In this document: positions 1 to 11,070 of the stretch, piece by piece
Layout: every line of letters begins with the position of its first letter
Position numbering within the stretch: the stretch's first letter is position 1
Assembly (NCBI GenBank): GCA_907163375.1
Contig: CAJQUW010005759.1
Span: 1-64,000, forward strand
Length of the DNA: 64,000 bases
Reading direction: 5' to 3'
Origin: Prostheceraeus crozeri
Taxonomy: Eukaryota > Platyhelminthes > Polycladida > Euryleptidae
Translations under genes and position numbers: made by a program
The notes under the pieces: generated by a model
Seen by the model: only the letters and a program-made list of their open reading frames with translations
The model's database searches: none
What the model was told of the DNA's origin: nothing

Positions 1-86
1 CAACTTTGCTTCTTATTTATCCTCTTTGACTTTCCCGGCTGACATTGACACCATTTGTCATATTGTTCACAGAAGACAACGATTCT

Positions 87-185
87 ACGGAGCTAATGAT
101 GAAAGACCTATGGGCAGAAGCGACGTTTGTATTGGACGGAGCTAATGATGAAAGACCTATGGGCAGAAGCGACGTTTGTATTGGA
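87..185. repeat. 49-bp perfect tandem duplication, two copies
   Basis: The unit beginning ACGGAGCTAATGATGAAAGA at 87 recurs exactly at 136. The two copies are adjacent and show no mismatch over the full 49 bases. Perfect identity implies a recent duplication or a recent assembly event. Confidence 0.9.
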
Positions 186-507
186 ACAATAACAATTGGA
201 CCAAGCACGGTGCGTGTGTTTACAGAGTGTATGACATTCTGAGTCAGCGAGGGATGGACCAGGTGAAGCCTATCCTATGTCAAATGCGACTTAGTTTGAC
301 CAAATATCATGAATTCAGAGAGATTGAACATGTGGGGGGAAAGAATAGAAGTACCGAAATGTATGTGTCATTGATGGACAGTGTTGTCGTGGGAACGGTT
401 TAGCCATACCTTGTGGTGTAAGTAAGTTAATACAGTATAATCCCGCTATAACGTACGATACTCATGATAACGTAACTCATGGTACGTAACTCATGATATT
501 CAATAAC

Positions 508-632
508 AAAACGATAAAATCGGTTAGATAAATCGTTTTGATGTGAACAGTGGAAAATCGTTTGAACTGAGAGGATGAAAGTCGACTGAAATGAAATATC
601 ATACCGATTTTATAGTTATCGGTCCAGTGTGA
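508..632. repeat. Imperfect palindrome, possible MITE remnant
   Basis: AAAACGATAAAATCGGTT near 508-530 is the approximate reverse complement of ACCGATTTTATAGTTATCGG near 604-624. A second pair, GTGAACAGTGG and CCAGTGTGAACG, is in direct orientation. I could not find a target-site duplication, so this may be a MITE fragment or chance AT-rich symmetry. Confidence 0.35.
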
Positions 633-674
633 ACGCCTCTTAAGTCTGAAGACAAATTTTAGTTTCGTCCAAAG

Positions 675-2696
675 TTAGCAATGCAACAAAGAGATGAAAT
701 ATTTCTCGTATAGTAACATAGCTTTACGCAGAAATTTGTTCAAAGGAATCACTGTCATTCTTTCCGATCTCTGATTATCCACCTTCAGGAATCCCATCCT
801 TTCCGAAGGCAATGGGTCGGTGAAAACGTTACCCACCACTTTCAATTTTTCGCCAATCATCTGAATATCGCCGTTTTCTAAACGTACAAAAAAGGCTACT
901 TTAAATGGAACAGGTGGACTTCCTTTCAACATCATATACTGGTTTGCCGTATTTGCCTCTATTTACATGCGAATCGAGCAATATTTTTCGGTAGAAAAGC
1001 CCTTCACCGCATATAAAACTCTCAAAAGAATTTGGAGTAAAAGATTTCGATAACTGAAGCTTAGTATTTCTGCCGCAACGAATATGTCCTAGTGTCTGAT
1101 CTGATTCCGATATTCTTTTAACAAGCTGTTGATAAGGCAGATGTGTACCCCTGACAGCCTTCTTGATGAATCTTAAGAAATTCTCATACATAAAGCAACT
1201 AAAAGAATCCACTGCACCAAATTGCCTTACATCATCACATAGATGAAGAAGAGAATGGGTATTATAAACCAGAAATCTTTCCCCGAATATACTTTTCATT
1301 TGTTCTACCACACTTTCGGTAAGTTGCTGTGCATATGTAAGGTATCCTTCACCAGAAGGATGACAATAAATTCTCATGATGACGGTGAGATATGTAAAAC
1401 ATCTAGTGTACTCCGCGCTACAATTTTTTGGAAGAACAATTGGCGCTAAGTAAAGAAGGAATAGCCGAAATTCTGTGGCTTTCCATTTACCAATGTGGAA
1501 CATGCTTCGTGGTTTACGACGAAATTCCGATGGTATGTCCTTTCTCAAAGAACGCAAAATGTCTGACATTTCATGAAGAAGCTTGGATGACAACCGCTCG
1601 CTCTCACCGCTGCGAAGTTCTTCTAATAATTTATACACGACTCCTTTACACACGCTGTGCATATAATCTAAAGGAAAGTCCCGCACCATATCTAGGTCAT
1701 CAATGACTTCCAAAGCTGAATCCCCCTTGTGATGCTGTTGTTGTGCTCTAGAACGAAATGAGGCGTTATCACGTTTGGGAGCGTTCAATTCTGTAAAAAC
1801 TCTACGGTTTTCACATGTACTACCACGTTGTTCACATCTCTCACAGCCATAGAACGCCCCATGGGGTTTCACATTAAGCAAAAAGTGCCGGGCAGGTGTA
1901 TCGCAACAGAAGCTGTGTATCTTCACCTTCAATTTTGCATTAGATGGACCTTCTTTTAGTAGAAACTGCAATTCCGTAGTGAAATCATCCAAGTAGTTCT
2001 CCGCGTTTTGTGGCTTACTTGCACCATAATATACACCAACTATGAATGTGCTGGTGGGATAACCAATAATGGAGCATACGATTGGCCAGAGGCTATTAAA
2101 TGTATCTTTGTGTACAGGCAAACCATCCACATTGAATTGTAGGAAAACACATGACTCGTTGATTTTCTCTTCCTCAACGACAAACATCAATCCTTTCTCA
2201 AGACCAAAATGATAATAGTACCCGGGATTCACATCTTTAACTTGAACTTTGGTAGGCATCGTTGAAAGGAGAGTTCGTGCATCGATCGGTAGTTGAGGGT
2301 GTACTTGTTCAATACCTTCAATAGTTTTGACAAATGCTCATTACTGATATTGATTGACTGACACACGTCCTTCATGTCAGTCACTATGTCACCGGTCACA
2401 TCTTTATCATCAAATTCAAACGAAGACTCCTCGGACAAATCGCTGGAATCTGCATCAAGTAATCTACTTGTAGTAGGTAATCCCTGCCCAGAAATCCCAC
2501 CACTCAAATCGCCTGAAGCTGACAAAAAATCCTCATAACTATTCGCATCAACTGCTGTGGAATTACTGGAATAATCTGAGACTTGCAGAACCTTCTTTTC
2601 GATAGGAAGTAGATCCATGTTGTCGTCTGAATATACTTCAGAACATTTGTTTACAAGTTTATCTAATCTTCGGCGCTTCCTCCTTGCAGTACTCAT
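675..2696 (-). pseudogene. CACTA/EnSpm (tnp2-type) transposase, frameshifted
   Basis: This is a transposase-like protein in three reading-frame pieces on the minus strand. The N-terminal piece (2696 to about 2303) starts with a basic run (ARRKRRRLDK) and is acidic and Ser-rich. The central piece runs from about 2303 to 940. Counting residues from the Met at 2259, it contains NVDG at 43-46, CCDTPAR at 118-124, a zinc-binding-looking KPHGAFYGCERC at 131-142, DYMHSVCKGV at 198-207, and a SLLHL...DDVRQFG...FSCF block. The C-terminal piece (935-675) carries a VIPLNKF ending. These motifs match animal proteins of the tnp2/CACTA type as I know them; the superfamily name is inference. Frameshifts near 2303 (the LPIDARTLL motif continues in the other frame) and near 940 break the gene. 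The ATG at 2696 directly follows CAG, so an upstream intron is possible. No terminal CACTA repeats were found. Confidence 0.65.
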
Positions 2697-2705
2697 CTGA
2701 AGCAA

Positions 2706-4660
2706 ACGATAAACAGTAAATGAAGAAATGATTTATATTAAAGTACTGAATGGTTAAGTTCAAGAAATTAACTAACGGTAACAGAATATATACAAAATTT
2801 GTCTCAATTTGTAGCAAGGAATATTTGAGTGTCTCTTCCGATCATATTTTCATGTAGCCTGCATGTGCGAATAAGCTTTGAATGAAAAAGTCATCATTTT
2901 GAAAAATGTGTAAAACTGATAATTTTAATTATAGTTGTTTAAATGCTTTTTCGTGCATGGAAGTACAAAAAAACGTTTTTCGTGAGTTCCTGAGCATTTG
3001 GAAATAATCTCTCCCCTCCCAGCGCTTGTAGAGATGACGATATCGATGGGAAGAAGCGGACGACACTGCACGCTTAAGTTGACAGCAAGGTTGACTAAGA
3101 AAGCAAACGCTTAAACATTTTCAAATAGAAAATCACGACAATCACGACAGTCAGTATCAAATTTATTGATTTCTTACCGACATAAGATTTGTAAAATGTA
3201 TAAAAAAGATAGACTACGCATAATATCTGAAATAACGTCATCCAATTGGAAAGACCAAGCGTTGGTTAAGAACAGAAAGAAAAACGATAGAAATTCCCCA
3301 ACGCGCCGTAGCGAGCATGTATATTATATACATATAAATACATGAGTGGGGAGGATCAGTTGGATCCAAACATTTCAACTTATCGAATTTTCATCAGGAG
3401 AAGACGATGGTGGTGGCCAACAATACCATGGCTACTTAGTGTTTTAATTAATAATGGATGGCAGCAGCTATTGAGAAATCAATCAAATTTCATACAAAAG
3501 ATTGTACGGGCATATCTCTAATTAGCCAAAGCTTCGAGAATAAGTTTGACCTATTCGATTATTTCTGCTACAAGGTCAGGACTAAAACGTCTTGGTCTTG
3601 ACACAATCATACGATGTGATGGTGATGGCCATTTTCTGTCAAAATCACACATCAAAGAAAATGTGCACACTGCCACAAGAACGTAATGAAGCTGTGTACA
3701 AAATGCGATGTTCCCCTACATTCAATGCTTCCCTAAGTTTCGCACCGCACAGAGTATCATGTCATGAACTTCAACATTTTTCCATACCATAAAAATATAG
3801 GTTTCTAAGTTTCGTCTAGTCAAAAGGCAGGTAGGCAGGCCTAATATTATACAATTTTTCGTGATGAAATATGTTTCAATGCAGCAAAATATGATTTACT
3901 ATTATGTTTTATAATCAATTCAGTTGACTTGTCAGGTAGTTCTTTTCTTCAAAATTTCAGAGCTATATCGGTGAAATACTCGCAGTTCCAGAGCAACTTA
4001 TGTAAAATAGACCCAAATAACCCGAACCCGTTACCCGACCCAACCTAAATTACTTCGGCTCATTTACTTATATAGTTTGTCTTTACTTCTCCGTTTGTTC
4101 TCAAGAGCGAATCGGTACCTAAAATTCTAACATTAACAAGAATGACAATCTCTTTAAGCCGATTAGAAGATATGATATTTACCGTTGTCGAGATTGTCTG
4201 ACATGCTCCAGCAATTCTTGAATAATTTCAATTTTCAAAGCTTCCCCCCTGCATTCTTAACAGCATCATAAATCGCTCACTGCGCTTCAACTGTGCAGCC
4301 TCTTAGGTTCAGGCACAACAGATTTTTATTTACAGAGACCCGACTCAACAACGGCAATGCCGTGAAACATAATCAGAACTGATTTCACTATCGTTCATAG
4401 CTCACTGAAATCTGTCCTACAACCTACTTCAATGATACAAATCATCAATCCTTTCAAAGAGCGTGAATGCTTTACATTTTAATTAAAAAGATTCACTTAA
4501 AATCAACTCTCCAAATTGACGTATTGTCTTATCAGCAGTATCTGCTGTGGTGTGCAGATGGCATTGAAGCAATGTGAGTTAAGACTTCATTCGAGAAGGA
4601 GCTACATCATTTGATCTCGCGATTACCAATGGAGATAATGCTGAAATATTTAATGCAAAT
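2706..4660. other. No gene recognised
   Basis: AT-rich DNA with short open frames only. A run of C-rich triplets (ACCCGAACCCGTTACCC) lies near 4020. Any 5' exon or right end of the CACTA-like element would lie here, but I see neither. Confidence 0.5.
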
Positions 4661-4753
4661 ACCGTATTTACTCTATTAAGCGCCGGACCTCTAATACCCG
4701 CCCGCCTCTAATAAGCGCCGGGTCTGGAGTATCTTGAATGTAATAAGCGCCGG
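4661..4753 (+). repeat. Subterminal TAAGCGCCGG repeats of the pogo-type element
   Basis: The core TAAGCGCCGG occurs three times in direct orientation (about 4677, 4712 and 4743), with a related CTAATACCCGCC between them. Repeated motifs of this kind at element ends usually serve as transposase binding sites; that role is inferred. Confidence 0.6.
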
Positions 4754-4769
4754 GTGTTGTATATTGTAC

Positions 4770-4795
4770 TGACCATCTGTGTTCACAGATGGAAA
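4770..4795. repeat. Short perfect hairpin
   Basis: CCATCTGTG and CACAGATGG are perfect complements separated by TT. No U-tract or ORF makes this a terminator; it is simply a 9-bp stem just inside the pogo-type subterminal repeats. Confidence 0.5.
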
Positions 4796-4889
4796 CCAGA
4801 GTTTTCATGTCAAAAAATCTGTCATTCGCTGAGGAGACAAATTAAACTTCCCTAACATGCGACGAATGTCAGGTAGTCAATCTACCTTA

Positions 4890-5288
4890 TTCATTATTAG
4901 GGCAATTTTTTATGACATGTCATATTCTTATGGTAAGGTAATATTTTGTCTTATCTTCTGTATTTGGTCATATCTGGTCATATTAAGGTCATTTTTCAGT
5001 AGTTTTATACTGTTATGGTTACGGGGTCATACAAAATGATCGATGTTTTGATATACAATGAGAGTGCAGTCTACTTGTGTCAACAATAAATCAAATTTTG
5101 AACAATCACTACATATGAATAAAGAAAGACAAGTGAGAATTCATCACTACAACTGGCAGGCATAGAGAAAGTAGTCAGTGGCAGCGGCAGCTGACTAAAT
5201 CCCACCTCAAAGTGGATATAGGTCAGATTTTTAGATCTTTTTAGGTCATTCGATTTTTAGGTCATAAAATAATTGCCCTATTCATTAT
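4890..5288. mobile_element. hAT-type MITE (4898-5280) with 8-bp target duplication
   Basis: The ends TAGGGCAATTTTTTATGAC (4898) and GTCATAAAATAATTGCCCTA (ends 5280) are inverted copies with few differences. The octamer TTCATTAT flanks the element exactly on both sides (4890-4897 and 5281-5288). An 8-bp duplication with ends of this form is the hAT signature. Both subterminal regions carry several copies of GGTCAT. The 383-bp element has no coding capacity and sits inside the pogo-type element, so it arrived later. Confidence 0.88.
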
Positions 5289-5508
5289 CTATGAGCGCTA
5301 GCAGTCTGCCGTTATCTCTATTGTCATTTGCAACGTGTGCACGCTAGGGAAGTTTGAGGAAGGACGCCGTGAGAGATCCGATAGCAACGCAGCTCCAATC
5401 AGCACTAGATTCGAATGATGAGTCAAACTGATCTATTGAACTAAGTCACCTGATATTTGATTCATCATTCTTCGTTTATTCTTCGGTCGATGTTGACACT
5501 CACTAGTG

Positions 5509-6938
5509 ATGGAGAAATCGAAGAAGTTGCGATCTTTTACCATTAAAACCAAACTGGCGGCGGTTGACTATTCGAAAACACATAGCATTGAGAATACTGC
5601 TAAGGTATTTCAAGTGGAAACCAAGAGAATACGCGAATGGAGGGCGGCAGCCGAAGAGTTGGAGAAACAGTACAAGTCTGGGAAAACGACAATCAAAAGG
5701 TTGAAAGGTGGTGGAAGAAAGATCCGGTCTGAAGAATTTGAGTCCAAGTTAAACGACTGGATTATACGAGTACAATCACGAGAAAATCGTTTGAGGGTAT
5801 CAAGAAAGGTGATCCAGCGTCAAGCTCTCGAATGGAGTACGGACAGTGAATTCCAAGCCAGTAATGGTTGGCTCCAGAAATTCATGTTGCCGAATGGATT
5901 TGTGTTAAGACGCAGAACGACGATCGCACAGAAGACACCAAGTGATAGCACGGAGAAGATCATTAACTTCATTTGTTATCTACGTCATCGTCGTACAAGT
6001 ATGACAACAAGTATGACAGTATGACAACGACGCGATTTTCGTCATGGACGAAACTCCGGTGTGGATTGAACCCGTCGCTAACACCACAATCAATTTATCA
6101 GGAGCCAAAGAAATTCCAATCAAATCGACAGGTGCTGAAGATGTGAGGATAACTGTCATTCTAACTGCACGAGGAGATGGTGCGAAGATGAATCCCTACA
6201 TCGTGATTCCAAGAAAGCGACCGATAAAAGAAGTGGATCAAGTCAAAAACATCGAAAATGTGCTTATTCGAGCAGAAGTTGGATGGACGATGAATTAACA
6301 TGTGACTATCTGAAGCGTGTCATCGGTGAATTTTCTTTTACGAAGCGAATGATCGTGTGGGATGCATTCCGTTGCCATATTTCTTCCCAGACAATGACTA
6401 AACTTCGAAAGATAAAGATCGCGCCAGTTGTCATACCTGCAGGTTGCACTGGCAAGATACAGGCTCCTGACGTCTCATGGAATCTTAGTCTGAAATGCAA
6501 GATCGCTGAACAATACGAAGAGTGGATGGTGAATTGTGATCATACCTTTACTGCAAGTGGAAGAATGCGTCCACCCACATTTAATCTTATTGTCAAGTGG
6601 GTGAAATCTGCATGGGACTCCATTCCGCGCCAACAAATCATGGATTCTTTGAAGCAATGTGCGATAACGAATGCATACGATGGCAGGGAAGATCACATGA
6701 TTGAGTACCTGAAGACTCATCCTGAAGCCATCCCTCAATTGGCTCGACGTCTTGCCAGACTTCGTCATCAAATGTAGATCTCGATTCTTCTGGCATAGAA
6801 AGTGATTCTTCTGACGTGGCCATAATTGATGAAGACGAAGAAGACGAAGATTATTGTTGGAGTCGTAACATTTCTTGTGACCGAGTACCATTTTTTATAA
6901 TTTTGCAGCTCACTGACATACCGGTTACTCTATTCTAA
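5509..6938 (+). pseudogene. pogo/Tigger-type transposase, at least three frameshifts
   Basis: The first frame (ATG 5509, to about 6010) carries a psq-like helix-turn-helix (FTIKTKLAAVDYSKTHSIENT) and a CENP-B-type second DNA-binding part (ASNGWLQKFMLPNGFVLRRR). The catalytic DDE_1-type region follows in other frames: VMDETPVW near 6044, VWDAFRCH near 6357, and QAPDVSWN near 6463, giving the three acidic residues D, D, D. An acidic tail (DEDEEDEDY) reaches a stop at 6936. Frame changes occur near 6010-6040 (within a run of repeated ACAAGTATGAC), near 6280, and near 6762. The family cuts and pastes DNA into TA sites; this copy cannot make an intact protein. Confidence 0.85.
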
Positions 6939-9729
6939 CGCGTTTTTTGCAAGCTTAATAATAGACTTGCTTGAATCCTTAGTAAATGCTATTTTTTTAC
7001 TTACCAGTGTCAACGGTAAGTCCTCATTATGAATCGCTGAATCACACTATAAATAATAAACCACGTGAATCAATGAAATTTACGTTACTGAAACCGGACA
7101 AGGTAACTCTTGTATTAAAACAAGAACTTTAAATTCAATTAAAAATATATAATATAGTATTAAATTCATAGAGTACAAATTTGATTATTAAATATATGAA
7201 TGAATTGCCATGATAAAAAGTTCAATTCAATGAGATTTTGATTTATTTAAGCAGAGCCCAATATAGTCTACGAAAACTATAAATACAACTATTAAACTTA
7301 TTAGCTGGATTCAGTTTTGCCTTGCTTATATTTCTTTATGAATTAGATTTTGCCTTACCATGTTTGCATTATCATGTTTGCCTTACATTCCTTTAAAAAA
7401 TATGATGAGTGAATTCAAAACGATGCGGAAGATTCTGCTTCTGAACATACATTCACAATTATATATCCGTTCACCAAGAAATATGATTACCAATTACCTT
7501 TGATAGAGACCACATGTAATAATTTAATGTGGAATAGTGAAAACGACGCTGTAGCTTTCTTCACAATTATTCACACTGGCTGACAGCTAAGACAGACATT
7601 ACATAAGACTATATAGCTAGGTTGGGCCTAATACTTACATTAAAATAAAATCACAAATTCGAAATTTATTCATAGAAAGGCAACGAAATACACGTTTACA
7701 TTAATGCCAAACTGCAAATGAATTACAAATATCATTGTTCTAACGAAAAAAGTTATGGTAAGGTTGCAACTTGAAGTCTGAACATAAAGTAAGAAATACC
7801 GCTTATAATAAACATTAATTACCAAGTATTTGCTAATATGTTTTTGTTTAAATATAAATAAATTTGTTTTCAATAAAAACAGATGATGAGAACTAGACCC
7901 ACATGTGCAATTCAGATTTCGCAATGAAAGTTATGTATAATTGAATTGATGATGTTGCTATTGAATCTACACATGAAAATTAAATCTTACGACAAGTTGA
8001 CTCATCAAGAAAAGTCATACTGAGCTATTGACTATGATAAATTGTAAACGATTTTTGTCTATTTTAGTCGATTGGAGATGATATATACAGTTTAACTAGT
8101 TAAATGGATTTTCTCTCAGTTAACCTAGTTGAGACAATTATGACGGGTACATGTGCCGATGTAACTTTTTATATGCTTATTAGGAGTTAACTTGAATAAA
8201 GGTTCTGACTTACTGTATATCTGCAATTTTTATTTCCGATTATTTGTCAGGCCTTACATCGAAACGTAGATCATTAACATTAATGTAAACTTAAAAAATG
8301 GCTGTATTTAAGTCAGTACTATAGGGGTCCTTAACTTAAACCACGGCTGTGATCTTTATTTAAATTACTTTTAATTTATGATAAGATTTTCTAATAAATG
8401 ATTATGGATTTTATATAAGACACAAACATACTTGCAAATTATCGTATGTTGCAGTATATAAATTGCAACTTTAACACAATTTGGTCGACCGTTGACTGTT
8501 TTCTTGCAATCCAATTTTAGTCGATAATATGACAGGATGAACCAAAGTGGAAAGAATAAGACGTAAAACAGACGTTATTATTCTGACTAACTTTATTACT
8601 AACTCGTTCAGAAAATTCCGATTTTTTTACTTAATTTAGACCAAAGCTCTAATTCACGAATTATTATTTTTTAACTCATATATTAGGTTTTATGACATCA
8701 AAGAGGTCAAATAACTAAAAAATCGCAATTAGAAGATTTCAACTATTTTTTATTCAACTTAGACGAGATAGACGTTTTTCTGCCTAATATGAGACGTCTG
8801 AAATGCTACAGGGGATTTATCATTGCAGGCATATTTTAATCAAAAATGAAGGAAAAATAAATTCCATCCGTAACCCTATCTTGACGAGGGCAATTTTTTG
8901 GCGTTGTAGGACCGCCCCCTCAAATTTTCCATGTTCTGATGGATAAAACTTTTTGAAAACAGAACTGCTCTATATTTCGAGTCTCCTCTTTCGAATGGTC
9001 GTGCCTATTTGCATGATTCAAAGACCTTCATACCAAATATTTAAATTAAACATTTTGTATATTCAATTTTTTCATTTCTTATTAATCTATGTATTTTTTG
9101 ACTCTTCAAAAATTGTTCATTACATCTAAAGTATTTATGCAATGGTGTTATAGGCTTATAATATTCTACGCATTTTTTAGTACTATAAATAGCAATCTGA
9201 AATTTGAACATAAATAATGTCTTCTCATGTATCATTGCAGTTTTCTATCTTTACAAATGTCTCGCTCTAATGACTTATCCGTTATAAAGACAAGGCTATG
9301 ATACATTCCGAATGTAATCTTTCGAATGGTGATATGTAATTTGAATTATTCTGCGGGTTTTATATCTAAAATTCCACATCAAAACGTCAATATTTCATAT
9401 TTTACATTTACATGTGCATGCACATATTTTGGGAGATAAAATGAATGTGTGCGTTAACAATCTTGAATTGCATATTCTAAAATATCCAGTAAATATGACT
9501 TAAAAACATTATGTCAATAATCAATGCTACTCTAAATGAAAGCAATCAATTTTGTAAAAATTACTTTTAAATATGACATCTAAAACTGACCTTGCAGTAA
9601 GTCAATTTTGCCCAAATTTTTACTGAAGCTTCAGCATACATACAAACTAAAAGTCGACAAAAATTGAACTTCTGTCCGACTTATTTAAGAAGATATAAAA
9701 AGAAGTTCATGTGGGTTGTGCCCCTATGT
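6939..9729. other. No gene recognised
   Basis: AT-rich DNA with only short, low-complexity open frames. A fragment GAGGGCAATTTTTTGGCG near 8886 resembles the end of the 4.9-kb MITE but has no partner. I see nothing else to support. Confidence 0.5.
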
Positions 9730-10492
9730 CCTGATGGCAGGGCTGCCGTGGGGATGGGGATGAAATGCGGATCCCCATGGAGATGGGGTGGGTATGGGGT
9801 GGGTATGGGGATAGGTGCTTCCGCATGGGGATCCCCACTTGGGGAATTCTAAGCAGATCGTAAAATTATTTCAATAATTTGAATAGATATACATTCTGTC
9901 GTCAACGTCCAGAAATAGTGTCGACTGTTCATATTCAATTGTGCATTGATTTAACCAGTCACTCATGTGACATTTGAAAACTCGTGAACCAGCCTTCTAC
10001 AATTTATAATGAAATAGTTGCTTCTCAGGAATACCAAGACTATTCGATGTATAGTTTATTCTCCATAGGAAAGTCAAGGCTTGTCGTTTAGGACTCAATC
10101 CTAGCATCAACTCGTTTATGCGATCAAGGTTGGGACTAAACATGGCTTAATTTGCCTAATAATCACTATAGAATCACCGATATGCAATCACACAGTAGAC
10201 ATGGAAGACCTTTCGATAACTTTTCATAGGCCCATGTAAGCATGCATTAAGGCTTCCTTCCTTTTTCCACTAGCAAGTATGAATACATACCCAAGTAATC
10301 CTGTAACTAGTATGCCTACATGCATCTCATTTTCAACACGTATCGCAATCGTATAGCGTAGGTCTATATGTTTTGTACATGGGAATGGGACGACAACTCC
10401 AGTGGGGATATGGGGATCCCCACTGGAATTCTATGGGGATGGGGTGGGGATGAGGATAGAAAATCCACCCCTACGGCAACCCTGCCTGATAG
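9730..10492. mobile_element. hAT-type non-autonomous element (9738-10484)
   Basis: The left end CAGGGCTGCCGTGGGG and the right end (reverse complement CAGGGTTGCCGTAGGGG) form a terminal inverted repeat with two differences. Flanking octamers are CCTGATGG (9730-9737) and CCTGATAG (10485-10492), a 7/8 match. CAGGG ends plus an 8-bp duplication indicate hAT. The 747-bp interior has no transposase. Both subterminal zones are G-rich repeats of GGGGAT and GGGTAT. Confidence 0.85.
9748..9845 (+). repeat. G-rich subterminal repeat with G-quadruplex potential
   Basis: GGGGATGGGG, then GGGGTGGGTATGGGGTGGG, recur within about 100 bases, with a shorter mirror set at about 10432-10458. At least four G-runs of three or more are closely spaced. 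The zone lies inside the hAT end, so it may simply be the transposase-binding subterminal array. Confidence 0.6.
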
Positions 10493-10965
10493 GGTTAATG
10501 GGTTGATATGACAGGATACATTATTGCTACTTTCTTTCTGGAAAGAAAACTGAGCTTCCTAATTTGAGGAATTTTGTGCGATGTGTCCTATCAGTTCCTG
10601 CAACACTTAAAATAGAACGTCTTATCTCAATTTCCCGACAGATGATTACTCAGAGCGATCCACCTTCCACCGTAAATCAATTCATTTGTTTTCCACCGTA
10701 AACCAGCAATAAATAGTAGAACAGAACTTGACAGCTACCGTGATTTCATTTTTTACTAATAACTTTATCATTTCTTCACTACATCATCTAACATAGAATT
10801 CATCCATCCTGTCAGGTCAATTTATTTTTGCTACTGGTAAAATGTAATCCAGTACAACCTGTTCATATCCACATTTCTTCATATCGTATCATTGTAAATC
10901 ATCATGTCATCTCATTGTAAATCCCTATTTTCAAATTCCTCATAGTTTAAACTTTTTATCTTTTG
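10493..10965. other. No gene recognised
   Basis: Unassigned AT-rich spacer between the hAT element and the Penelope-like element. The sequence CCACCGTAAA occurs twice (near 10667 and 10693). Confidence 0.4.
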
Positions 10966-10966
10966 T

Positions 10967-11001
10967 ACCTGAAGATGATTGCTGGATGGCGATCGGAAAA
11001 T
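10967..11001 (+). other. Hammerhead-like motif upstream of the Penelope-like element
   Basis: CTGAAGA at 10969 is followed by a six-pair stem GATTGC/GCGATC (one wobble pair) and then GGAAAA. The layout CTGANGA, stem, GAAA resembles the core of hammerhead ribozymes that are known in Penelope-like elements. The core is degenerate, so catalytic activity is unlikely. Confidence 0.35.
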
Positions 11002-11070
11002 TTTGTACATAAGTAAAATAATAATTAACATCTTTGAAAACCTGACTCTTTCCGACTCAATTATTACGCA

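Larger units (their letters stand above)
1..674. other. No gene recognised; contains a short tandem duplication and a palindrome
   Basis: No open frame here resembles a known family. The stretch holds a 49-bp tandem duplication (87-185) and an imperfect palindrome (about 508-632), both listed separately. The open frames over the duplication are short and change frame, because 49 is not a multiple of three. Confidence 0.5.
4661..6938 (+). mobile_element. pogo/Tigger-type DNA transposon, left end and coding part
   Basis: The left end appears to be ACCGTATTTACTCTATTAAG at 4661, followed by subterminal repeats and then the transposase pseudogene (5509-6938). The matching right end (reverse complement of the left) was not found up to about 7300, so the element is probably truncated or diverged on that side. 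A hAT MITE is nested between left end and gene. Boundaries are approximate. Confidence 0.6.

Noticed and set aside
4018-4055. ACCCGAACCC-type run as telomeric repeat
   Set aside because: The unit is irregular, only about five degenerate repeats long, and not TTAGGG-like.
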